Source: a virus
Strand: one strand, 5' to 3'
Virus record (IMG/VR): IMGVR_UViG_3300035125_000070
Coordinates: 1 to 42,565 of that record
Length of the DNA stretch: 42,565 nucleotides
Shown here: positions 1 to 8,348 of the stretch, piece after piece
Layout: the number at the start of each line of letters is the position of its first letter
How positions within the stretch are numbered: the first letter of the stretch is position 1
Position numbers and translations under genes: made by a program
Notes under the pieces: generated by a model
Told to the model about the DNA's origin: nothing
Seen by the model: the letters and a program-made list of their open reading frames with translations, nothing else
Database searches by the model: none

Positions 1-1395
1 CGCCCACTGCTTAAGCTGCGGGAGTGGATCCACAAACACAACCTGAAAGGAGAAGACGACATCGAGTTCGACATGACCAAGCCACCGGACAAGCTGGTGC
101 ATGACTACTGCACCCATGATGTTCGGATGACAGCCAAGCTGGCTTCGTTCTTCTGGCCCAAGGTCAAGGACAACTACGCCTTTCAGTTGGACACGCAACT
201 GATCAGGCCACTGATGGAGATGGAGGACAATGGAATCACAATCGACATCGAGTATCTCAGAAAATTCGACCGACTTGGGAAGCGTCGAATTAGGAGGAAC
301 AAGAAAGCTGCTTCTGGATCCCTTGGGGTGGGTAAGGGTAGAAGTCCAACCGGCGATTCCCTACGTGACCATCTCGAATCTCTCGGAGAAACCCGAAAGA
401 CTCCAACTGGAAAAACTAAATCTGACGACGCTGTGCTCAAGGATTGGAGGAGTGATGGTGTGGTTGCACAGGTGAGGAGGGTGAGGAGAGATGAGAAGCT
501 CGTTAAGACATACGCTCGAAACATTCTCTCCGCGTCAGAAGGTTCGGGTAAGTTTCACCCTGGATTTATCCAATCCGGAGCTATTACCCGACGTTTTAGA
601 GCTGCCTCCATGTATGGAGATCAGGGAGTTGTCGCCAAAGGGCAGGTCCAAAACGTCCCTCGAGGTGAGGGGATTCGTACAGCTTTCACGGTGCCGAAAG
701 GATATGCCTTCGTTAAGCTGGACCTTGCCTCGATCGAAGCCAGGCTTGCAGCCCACGCCATGAGCGTGCTGCTCGACGAGGACTGGTTCGCCGCTCAGTA
801 CCGCAAGTCTCGCAAGTTCAACATCTACCTGCACGTTGCTCGGGAGTGTGCCAATGAACGAGTCAAGAAAGGAAGTCACATCTACCAAGCCTACAAACAC
901 GGCTGTCTTGGTATCCAGTACGGAGTCGGAACGAATACGTTCCATAAGACACTCGTGGACAAGTTCGATCTTCCGTATTCCAGATTGGAATGCGAGTCGA
1001 TATATCAGTCTATACGCCGCTCTTTTCCTGTCTTCTCCAGACTTCAGAAGACCATGTCGAAGCTCGCTGAGTCGCAGGGATTTATGTTGGATGATTTCGG
1101 GGCTGTCTACTTTGTGCCCTCCTCCGAGGCCTACAAAGTCGTCAACTACTACTGCCAAGGATGCGCCGGCAACATCCTCAAGTATTGGTGGCTCCGAATA
1201 CACAAATGCTTGTCCGAAGGAGACTACATCTTTAACACGGTTCATGATGAACTCGACCTTGCCGTTCGCCGTAAAGGACGAGCGTCAAGCCGTGTGGCTT
1301 CCTATTGCAAAGTTCTGGAAGGTCTCGACATCTTCAGCCTGCCCATCGTCGCCGAGTCCAGCGGAATGAAGAAGAACTGGGGAGAGTGTGGATGA
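1..1395 (+). CDS. Family A DNA polymerase, 5'-truncated by window edge
   Basis: Replicative DNA polymerase of the Pol I/T7 family. The frame is open from base 1, so the N-terminal exonuclease domain lies mostly outside the window; 464 residues remain. Counting from base 1, residues ~33-45 (HDYCTHDV) fit the Exo III motif of a 3'-5' proofreading domain. Motif A is DLASIEARLA at ~241-250, motif B is YKHGCLGIQYG at ~297-308 with its Lys and YG, and motif C is VHDELD at ~415-420, giving both catalytic Asp positions and the O-helix. The next gene starts inside its stop codon (ATGA), so the two are translationally coupled. Family assignment is firm; the size of the missing part is unknown. Confidence 0.93.
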   Translation, partial: RPLLKLREWIHKHNLKGEDDIEFDMTKPPDKLVHDYCTHDVRMTAKLASFFWPKVKDNYAFQLDTQLIRPLMEMEDNGITIDIEYLRKFDRLGKRRIRRNKKAASGSLGVGKGRSPTGDSLRDHLESLGETRKTPTGKTKSDDAVLKDWRSDGVVAQVRRVRRDEKLVKTYARNILSASEGSGKFHPGFIQSGAITRRFRAASMYGDQGVVAKGQVQNVPRGEGIRTAFTVPKGYAFVKLDLASIEARLAAHAMSVLLDEDWFAAQYRKSRKFNIYLHVARECANERVKKGSHIYQAYKHGCLGIQYGVGTNTFHKTLVDKFDLPYSRLECESIYQSIRRSFPVFSRLQKTMSKLAESQGFMLDDFGAVYFVPSSEAYKVVNYYCQGCAGNILKYWWLRIHKCLSEGDYIFNTVHDELDLAVRRKGRASSRVASYCKVLEGLDIFSLPIVAESSGMKKNWGECG

Positions 1396-1889
1396 AGATC
1401 ATGAGTCTTGATACGGCTACCGTTTCAACCGGCTACGCTCTCTTCGAGGAGACCGGACCCATCCACACCCTCTACCAGTACGGACTGATCAAGGCACCCA
1501 GTAGCAAACCTTGGCGATTCCGGAATCTCTACATCAGCAACCGGGTGAAGGCCATGCGTTTTAAGCACGAGGTTGACCTGGTTGTGATGGAGTTCCCCGA
1601 GTCAAGGCCGGGTCCCGCTGGCATGCAGGCTTGGACTCAGGGCACCACGATCAAGCTGGCTCACTTGTGTGGGCAGTGCGACCTTGGCCGGTGTGAGCTG
1701 GTGACACCCACTCAGTGGAAAGGCCAGCTTCCCAAGAAGGTGACTCTGGCCAGGTGCAACAAGCAGTTCAAGCTCGGGCTCAAGGACAAGGACCACGACA
1801 TTGCCGATGCCATTATGCTTGGGGCATGGTGGTTCATGAAGGCGAGGATGGAAGTCGAACCAGGCCTGTCCAAGAGAGAGGACTACTAA
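1392..1889 (+). CDS. RuvC-like Holliday junction resolvase
   Basis: 165-residue RNase H-fold nuclease expected to resolve branched DNA before packaging. Acidic residues lie where the family needs them: Asp in SLDTATVSTGYALF near residue 6, Glu in VVMEFPE near 67, and the C-terminal DKDHDIADAIMLGAW (~131-145) supplying His/Asp. The start at 1392 overlaps the polymerase stop as ATGA; a longer reading from 1305 would run inside the polymerase and is unlikely. Its TAA overlaps the stop of the convergent gene by four bases, leaving no room for a bidirectional terminator. It could also be a poxvirus-type RuvC homologue; I cannot separate the subfamilies. Confidence 0.8.
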   Translation: MKIMSLDTATVSTGYALFEETGPIHTLYQYGLIKAPSSKPWRFRNLYISNRVKAMRFKHEVDLVVMEFPESRPGPAGMQAWTQGTTIKLAHLCGQCDLGRCELVTPTQWKGQLPKKVTLARCNKQFKLGLKDKDHDIADAIMLGAWWFMKARMEVEPGLSKREDY

Positions 1890-4800
1890 TCCCCTATCAA
1901 GTCCTTCCACTCCTTCCTCACTTCTTTCGTCCAGAACTGGTCGCTCTCGTCCTGCAGCAAAGCCTGCTCCTGAAGAGCCTTGGTGCTCCCGAAGGTCAGA
2001 GTGAGGATCTTGTCCATGAGATCCATCATGGGTCCGTGTGGTGTCTTAGCGGGAAGAGGTCCTGCCAACGCCCACGTCGGAGTTTTCTTGAACCGATCGA
2101 TGGGGATGAACGAGATCAACATGAGCAAGAACATAGTGAAGAGACTCATCTGGACTGCCCTGAAGAAGAGACCGTTCCTTGGGTTCAACACGCTGGACAT
2201 GAAGTCCAAGTAGTTGGTGCTCCAGGTGGTGTACATGGCATAACCTCGGGCCAGGGGATTCCTCATGATGGGCCCTGTACCTCCTGCTCCGTATCTCCAC
2301 TGAGTTAACTCCACGATATAGTGAGTGAACATCTTCTCAGCCTCGGCCAGGGACTCCGGGGTGTTCTCGAGGATTCGCTCGGCTACCTCATGAGTCAGGC
2401 CCCGCATCTGGATCCCCTCCCAGATCGCCTTGTGCTTCCACATCTTCCATGCCGGTTCAACGAAGCTGGTCTGCTTCAACACGTCTATCTCATCTTGCCT
2501 CTTCAGTTCGTTGTCTACAAGAAGGGCACGGATTTGATCTCGAGTGAGCGTGCCGTCGGACTCCTCCCAAGCATTCGTTGTTCTCTCGAACGCTGTGATA
2601 GCTGCCGCGGCTGAGGAGTAGACGTTGATCAAGTCTGACATCTTGTAGACGCTGAGCATGATCTCAGCGAACGACGAGATCATTCCTGTTCCAAGCCTGA
2701 GCTGGACATCCAAGGGTGTGAAGATGGGACGGAGGTTCATCTTCTGAAGCCGCTTGACCAGCTCCTTGTCGTGAGCGATACGCCATAGTCCTTGGAAGTA
2801 TGTCTCTCTTCCCAGCACCATAGCGAATGGGTTCTGTGTGACGATGTTCTTGATAGGCGCCGTGAAGTTCGGAACGATGCCGAGCGTAGTGGCGAAGAGA
2901 TACAGGATACCGGAGTTCCATACATCCCCCGCCGTGATGTGCTCCGGCATCTTGTAATACTTGCTCAGGAAGGAGTCATTCCACTTGGATATGAGTCGGG
3001 CGATCGAATGGCCGGCAAATCCGGTACTGTTGAGGATGTCCAGGTTGTTCCACTTCTGAGCCATCTCGGTTGGAATACCGAAGACACCTTCGAAGTATCC
3101 CTTGAAGATGTTGTCAAGGTCTCGCTTCTCTTGTTGTCCAAGCTCTCCTTCCCACAATCTCCTTGTCTCTTCCATGAAGGAGTTGAGCACAGGAACGAGG
3201 TCTTCGAAGTACATCAACCTCAATGCTCTCCTGGTGTAGATGTCGGCCTGCTTGACAGGATCGGTAACTAACCGTCGGACATCGCTGATGAATGACTCAC
3301 TCGATCGTCGAGAGTACTCCATGAAGGGATGTGTTCTGCTGACCTTGGTGTATCCCCTCCTGTTAAGAGAGTGCGTGAAATCTAGGATCGACATCACGTC
3401 ATCCATCTCATTGTCAGGCATCCGTCTTTCAGGATGGGCAGGGTCATTCACCCATTCCCGGAACTCTTCAGGAGTTTTGGCATTGGACTCGTAGATCCTC
3501 GGCACGTACTTCTGGAGCCATCGATCGGGAGTAACGATCCCATTCCTTGCGAACCACCGATACAGATCCGTGAAGTCCTTCGACACCTCAGCCAGTGTCT
3601 TGCGAATCTGGTTTCGAACATCGTCTCCCTTCAAGTCCATCTGCTTCATGAAGTCATTGATCAGGTACCCAGTGACTTCTCGGTCCTTGAGGGACTCCGG
3701 AACCTTGAGCTGTTTTCTGAGCATGCGTCTCGTATGATCGTCGGCCCTGTGGTACGTGATGATGTTGTCCATCAATCCACGCCCCTTGCCTGGGAACTTG
3801 ACGTGTAACTTCCTCTTGGTGCCAGGGATCTTGACTGATACCAGCGGTTTCGTCATCCACCGAACAGGTACTTTGTTGTGGTAGATGTCTCGGATATGTT
3901 TCTGGATTCGATGCACCATCGTCTTGTACGCTCTCGCACGTTCTTGGACTCCGTTATCAAGATCTACGAATCGAGCGTTGGTCTTCGCTTCAGCCTTCAT
4001 CAACAGCGGTAGCTGTGGACGGACTCCACCAAATCTCCGCAGAGCGATAGGGTTGATCTGAGCATCAACAGGCTTACCTTCCCGTGTGTACAGGTTATCT
4101 GGTCGAAACGGTGTATTCGAATCGAACCTGGATTCGATGGTTGCTGCAGCCCTCTCAGACCCGGATCCATCGATGTTGAAGGCTCGGATATACTCCGTTT
4201 TGACGTACTGCTTCACGCTTCCCTTCAAGTGGTCAATGATCCACGTATAGGAATCGTTCGGCAGTACCTCATCCAGATTGAACGTTTTGCCTGGATCGAT
4301 CTCTGTTACTTGAGGGGACAGCTTGTCGGCGACCGATTCTCCGTAGATGGGAACGGAGAGGATCGCATTCCTCCACAGCTTGATGTACTGGTAGGTCGCA
4401 GCCTCTTGAGAAAGACCAGGCAGGTTGGCCACCGCAGTCTCATGCTCCTCTGCTGTGAGGTCTTCTCCTCGAATACGTTCCGCTTCCTCGAGTCGATTCT
4501 CGGCCTCAGCTCTCACATTCACAGCATCCGATAGGAGTCTTCGAAGATTCCTGTCAACAGTCTCTCCCCACTGTGCGTACCTGATCGGCACTGGATTCAC
4601 AACAGGCTTTCTGAAAACAACGGTGCCGTCTGGTTTGGTGACAGGGCCTTCGATCGGCATGCGTGATGCCAAGATCGAACGAAGCTCCGCATCGCTCTTG
4701 CCCTTCGTCTTGATCTTCTGAGTAGCCGCAAGTTGGTTGAGTCGGAATCGGTCTGCCTGTCCCAGGAATCCCTGAACATGTTGAGGGTCAAGCCCACGTT

Positions 4801-5923
4801 CAGCGTATTCGATGGTAGATCGCCCAGCGATCAGATCCGTGCTGACTCTAGAAATCTCCCACGGCCTGATGTCCTCTTCCAATAGATCTTGTCTGACATC
4901 TTCTTGAGTCTCGATCTGCTTGATGTTGGCCCTTGCCTTCTTCATGAGGACAGGGGTAGCAGCAGCCCGGTACCCAACACCGTATGCGACTCGAACAATC
5001 GGAGCCACTAAGGCAGCACTGATGCCTGCATCTAGGAGATTCTTTTTCAGATTGTCTGCGTCGATGGGTCTCAATCCCATTTTCTCTCGTCGCTCGTTCT
5101 CCTCAGCTACGGCAAATCCTATCGATAGATTTCCGAGAAGACCTTGGACTACTTCTTCCTCTCCTTCTATAGTGACAAAGCCAAGGGATCTAGCAACCGG
5201 GCGTAATCGTCCTGGGACCTTCTTAAGGGCCATCTTCCCTATGCCTGACAATCTCCTGAGACCTGGTATTTTGAAGGCAGCCATCATGGCAGCCTGGGAA
5301 TACTCAACTGTACCCATCGCTGGGCCGGCCAGCATAGAGTACTTGTCTGCGATGTCTTGACTGACACCAGCATCGACTAACTGCTTAGACAATCCATATC
5401 CCTCAATCAAGGCAGCCGTTGCTATGCCTCCACCAATCTTTCCCACAGCTCCACCAACCGCTGTTCCTTTCGGTCCTCCTATCCCAGCTCCAACGACAGA
5501 TCCGACAGCTCCTCCAAGGGCTTGTCCGCCATGAATGAGAGCAACGTATGGAAGCTGTTGTGCGGCGAGATGGAAATACTTCCCCACTCCGCCTCGCCGA
5601 ATCATTTCATTGCTGGCCCGCTGCCATGTCTCTGGAGTGATCCCCTCAATCTTCTCAGCAGCTTTCCTCAAGTAAGGATCAATTATCCATTCGCCGGGAG
5701 TGTAAGTGGCAAGCCCTCCAACAAGCCCGGCAACTGGATTCGTGACACCAACAGCCAGGGACTTCAGGAGGTTAGGTGGCCCGTAGTCGAGAGATCGTTC
5801 GTTCTCAAGTCGGTCCGCTACTTGAGTGAGCAGTGGACGAATCTGATCATCAGACAGGCCTGCATTGATAAACTCATCCGCAGCCGCTGCTAGTTCATTC
5901 TCTGTGACATATGAATAGGACAT
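1886..5923 (-). CDS. Very large virion/ejection-type protein
   Basis: 1345 residues, the largest gene here, at the promoter-distal end of the late block. I recognise no catalytic domain. Residues ~130-175 are a Gly/Ala-rich hydrophobic stretch (runs such as GGAVGSVVGAGIGG) that could insert in a membrane. The middle is helical and highly charged, and a clear hydrophobic helix lies near 1265-1285 (FTMFLLMLISFIP). Size, position after the tail genes and membrane-active segments match internal or ejection proteins of podoviruses, which enter the cell with the DNA; that role is inferred. It converges on the RuvC gene with a 4-base overlap. A polyvalent protein of another kind is the main alternative. 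Confidence 0.55.
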   Translation of the reverse strand: MSYSYVTENELAAAADEFINAGLSDDQIRPLLTQVADRLENERSLDYGPPNLLKSLAVGVTNPVAGLVGGLATYTPGEWIIDPYLRKAAEKIEGITPETWQRASNEMIRRGGVGKYFHLAAQQLPYVALIHGGQALGGAVGSVVGAGIGGPKGTAVGGAVGKIGGGIATAALIEGYGLSKQLVDAGVSQDIADKYSMLAGPAMGTVEYSQAAMMAAFKIPGLRRLSGIGKMALKKVPGRLRPVARSLGFVTIEGEEEVVQGLLGNLSIGFAVAEENERREKMGLRPIDADNLKKNLLDAGISAALVAPIVRVAYGVGYRAAATPVLMKKARANIKQIETQEDVRQDLLEEDIRPWEISRVSTDLIAGRSTIEYAERGLDPQHVQGFLGQADRFRLNQLAATQKIKTKGKSDAELRSILASRMPIEGPVTKPDGTVVFRKPVVNPVPIRYAQWGETVDRNLRRLLSDAVNVRAEAENRLEEAERIRGEDLTAEEHETAVANLPGLSQEAATYQYIKLWRNAILSVPIYGESVADKLSPQVTEIDPGKTFNLDEVLPNDSYTWIIDHLKGSVKQYVKTEYIRAFNIDGSGSERAAATIESRFDSNTPFRPDNLYTREGKPVDAQINPIALRRFGGVRPQLPLLMKAEAKTNARFVDLDNGVQERARAYKTMVHRIQKHIRDIYHNKVPVRWMTKPLVSVKIPGTKRKLHVKFPGKGRGLMDNIITYHRADDHTRRMLRKQLKVPESLKDREVTGYLINDFMKQMDLKGDDVRNQIRKTLAEVSKDFTDLYRWFARNGIVTPDRWLQKYVPRIYESNAKTPEEFREWVNDPAHPERRMPDNEMDDVMSILDFTHSLNRRGYTKVSRTHPFMEYSRRSSESFISDVRRLVTDPVKQADIYTRRALRLMYFEDLVPVLNSFMEETRRLWEGELGQQEKRDLDNIFKGYFEGVFGIPTEMAQKWNNLDILNSTGFAGHSIARLISKWNDSFLSKYYKMPEHITAGDVWNSGILYLFATTLGIVPNFTAPIKNIVTQNPFAMVLGRETYFQGLWRIAHDKELVKRLQKMNLRPIFTPLDVQLRLGTGMISSFAEIMLSVYKMSDLINVYSSAAAAITAFERTTNAWEESDGTLTRDQIRALLVDNELKRQDEIDVLKQTSFVEPAWKMWKHKAIWEGIQMRGLTHEVAERILENTPESLAEAEKMFTHYIVELTQWRYGAGGTGPIMRNPLARGYAMYTTWSTNYLDFMSSVLNPRNGLFFRAVQMSLFTMFLLMLISFIPIDRFKKTPTWALAGPLPAKTPHGPMMDLMDKILTLTFGSTKALQEQALLQDESDQFWTKEVRKEWKDLIGD

Positions 5924-5924
5924 G

Positions 5925-6761
5925 TCATCTACCTAGAGCTTCCCTTGCGTACCTTCTGGCTCGACTGGATTGAGAAGGTAAGGGGCCCGACCTTGGGATC
6001 CGTCCTGTTGGAAGCGTCTCAGGCTGATACCGCTGCATCAGAGCGTTGAGTACATCTTCATACTCAACACGAGGAGGTCCAGGAGCTAAGAACCTTCCTC
6101 GTACAGAAACACCAAGCTCTTCTGCAGCAGCTTTGGGATCTTTCATGTAGTGAGTCAGTCCGCGGGAAATGGCGGTCTTGGCTTGCCACACCTCCATCAT
6201 CCTCATGGCCTTAGCCAGCTCTTCGGCCTTGTCTTCCTTGATCTGGCCTGTCTGAAGCCAGTGATTGAACACTGATGGATCCGTCATGCCGGACCTCTTG
6301 ACATGCTTAGCAAACATGCTCCGGATCTGAGATGCTTCCCTTTTTTGTTTTGGACCCCCGAATCCTCTTCTCGCAATGATAGATTCAATGCTGTTCAAGA
6401 GAACAGGGAGAGGAGCCATCGGAATCTGTGGAGCTTGAGGCTGCTCAGCCGCCTGTTGGGCTGGCTGCGCCGGGGGAGGACGGATCCCTGCTTTCTCACG
6501 CTCTTGTGGGTAGAGAAGCATTCCCGTGGCCCCAGGTCCACGAGCCGAGTACTTCCACGGAGCCCCTCCAGGTATGCCTGGCTCTACAGTTGCTGTGACG
6601 CCCGGAGACAGGCCGAACTCCCTTGAGATGTCGAGAGGAAACCTCGAGGCAGGGGACTCCATCTCCACGGGTGGGGTCGGGAGTCCGGTTGGTGTGCCTA
6701 TCCCATAAAGCTGCGCGAGTATCGGATACGACGGACTTCTCGGGGACACCTCTGGCATCAT
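5925..6761 (-). CDS. Proline-rich virion-associated protein, unknown function
   Basis: 278 residues from the ATG at 6761, chosen because it follows an ideal AGGAGGTG site and overlaps the upstream stop as ATGATGA; a reading from 6812 would lack this. The N-terminal half is low-complexity and rich in Pro, Gly and Gln, with a PPPAQPAQQ-type stretch near 115-130. The C-terminal half is helical and charged (KAEELAKAMRMMEVWQAK). No enzyme motif is visible. It lies between two large late proteins, so an internal virion or tail role is inferred. Confidence 0.55.
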   Translation of the reverse strand: MMPEVSPRSPSYPILAQLYGIGTPTGLPTPPVEMESPASRFPLDISREFGLSPGVTATVEPGIPGGAPWKYSARGPGATGMLLYPQEREKAGIRPPPAQPAQQAAEQPQAPQIPMAPLPVLLNSIESIIARRGFGGPKQKREASQIRSMFAKHVKRSGMTDPSVFNHWLQTGQIKEDKAEELAKAMRMMEVWQAKTAISRGLTHYMKDPKAAAEELGVSVRGRFLAPGPPRVEYEDVLNALMQRYQPETLPTGRIPRSGPLPSQSSRARRYAREALGR

Positions 6762-8071
6762 GCACCTCCTACTGGTGCGGCTACACCTGCTATACTTTTC
6801 AAGTAATCCCACGGCACATCCGATGGAATCTGCGGACCCGCCGAAGGAGAGAATCCATATCCAGCCAATTCATCCATCAAATCCTGAACGAAGATATCTT
6901 GGAATTGAGACAAATCGACAGGCTGCTCTGCCTTGGTCTTGGCACCGACTATGGCTTCCCTGCTGGCCCTCTCAAGAGCAGATTCTCTGGCGGCAAATTC
7001 CTGCCGTTGCTGCATGGCTTGTTGTTCGAGAGCTGCACCATATCCCATACGCCCAAGTTCGAACTCTCTGCCAAGGCCGGCTTCCTGTTGGCGTGCCAAT
7101 AGTTGGGCCATAGCTGTTTGCTGTCCCATCTCCGCTGCTCCCATTCGAGCTCCGGCTCCTATCTGCGCGGCACCAATCTGACCACGAAGCCCCGCTTGCT
7201 GTCCAGCAAGAGCTGTCTGCATCTGCATCTGGGCTCGCTGGAGATCCGTCTGGGCCCCCAGCTCCCCAAGATACTGTCTCAAGGCAAGGTCGGACTCTGC
7301 AGCTTGTGCTTGACGCATGGCTTGTTGCTGTGCCATGGCTAACTGTTGCCTAGCCAAGAGATCGTTGATCGTCTGATCTTGTGTGCCTGTCATGATCTGG
7401 CCGGCGATCCCTCTTTCGTAAGGAGCTTGCACCTGGGCCAGGAGAGGCAGGCCGAGGGCTTGCTCCAATCCCTGCAGGGCACCCATCCTCTCGATAGGCA
7501 CATGGGCTTGGGCTTGGAGAAGCTGAGCCAACAGGGGCTCGGCTTGCTGCATCCGCTCCATGTAGACACGCCCAGCTTCTCCAGCCGCTTCGCCGGGGCC
7601 AAGACCGGCACCTAACATCGACTGACCCAATGCCGTGGACGCAGCACTTCCCTGTGCCCTGGCCCGATTCATCAGGGCCCTCATCATGGGATCGAAGGAT
7701 TCCTGGTATCCACCAAACGCTTCGCCCATTCCGGCTCGAAGGCCTCCGATGCGCTCTATCATGGTGTTGATGGCGGCATCCAGCTCGGGGGATCGAGGGG
7801 CTCTCGTTACTTGTCGAGTTCGAGTCTGAACCGTCTTCGTTGCAGGTCCTTGGATTCCAGCCTTGGCCCTGGCCTTGATTTCCTCTCCCCGGTCCATAGC
7901 TATCGGCGCAGCAACGAGTGGGCTGGCGCCCGGCCTGACAGGAGCACCGCGTTGGCTGCTCACACGTCGTGGAAGTGAGAAGTCAGGCGGAGCCACCCCT
8001 GTCTGCGGTTCGATCCTGAGACCCGGATACCTCGGGGTGTATCCCCATCTTCGTGGCTGACCAATAGGCAT
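6758..8071 (-). CDS. Gln/Ala-rich coiled-coil virion protein
   Basis: 437 residues. From about 120 to 370 it is extremely rich in Ala, Gln, Met and Leu, with patterns such as RQQLAMAQQQAMRQAQAAE and GAQIGAGARMGAAEMG, predicting long amphipathic helices interrupted by Gly-rich pieces. The N-terminus is basic and Pro-rich. An AAGGAGGA site precedes the ATG at 8071. Such composition is common in internal core and ejection proteins of short-tailed phages, and the neighbours support that; no specific family is recognised. Confidence 0.6.
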   Translation of the reverse strand: MPIGQPRRWGYTPRYPGLRIEPQTGVAPPDFSLPRRVSSQRGAPVRPGASPLVAAPIAMDRGEEIKARAKAGIQGPATKTVQTRTRQVTRAPRSPELDAAINTMIERIGGLRAGMGEAFGGYQESFDPMMRALMNRARAQGSAASTALGQSMLGAGLGPGEAAGEAGRVYMERMQQAEPLLAQLLQAQAHVPIERMGALQGLEQALGLPLLAQVQAPYERGIAGQIMTGTQDQTINDLLARQQLAMAQQQAMRQAQAAESDLALRQYLGELGAQTDLQRAQMQMQTALAGQQAGLRGQIGAAQIGAGARMGAAEMGQQTAMAQLLARQQEAGLGREFELGRMGYGAALEQQAMQQRQEFAARESALERASREAIVGAKTKAEQPVDLSQFQDIFVQDLMDELAGYGFSPSAGPQIPSDVPWDYLKSIAGVAAPVGGA

Positions 8072-8081
8072 GGCGTCCTCC

Positions 8082-8348
8082 TTAGCTAATGACTTGAAAG
8101 TTCACGGTCCCGGCAACGTCGACCCAGTAGACGAGATCCCCAGGCTTGAGGCCTTGGATCGCATCTGATCCTGATGTCGTGCCTGGATCCGCGTTGACAA
8201 GTTGTGGTTGCACTCTAAGCTGATCCATGATGTTCAGACGGAATTCTTCTTGACGAGCAATGAGTCTGTCGACAACAGCACCCATCTTCTCATCAAGATC
8301 GATCCCGTCTGCTACTCCCTCAAATCCCACGGAGTCGTTGATATTCAT
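8082..8348 (-). CDS. Small hypothetical late protein
   Basis: 88 residues. The ATG at 8348 overlaps the stop of the upstream nozzle-like gene as TGATG and has a GAGG site five bases upstream; a GTG three bases earlier is a weaker choice. The N-terminal part is helical (DEKMGAVVDRLIARQEEF). The C-terminal part (GLKPGDLVYWVDVAGTVNFQ) looks like a small beta structure. It may be a tail accessory protein given its position, but there is no recognisable family. Confidence 0.5.
   Translation of the reverse strand: MNINDSVGFEGVADGIDLDEKMGAVVDRLIARQEEFRLNIMDQLRVQPQLVNADPGTTSGSDAIQGLKPGDLVYWVDVAGTVNFQVIS

Noticed and set aside
535-1245. 236-residue antisense frame inside the DNA polymerase
   Set aside because: It lies wholly opposite a gene with all polymerase motifs; no family-like sequence.
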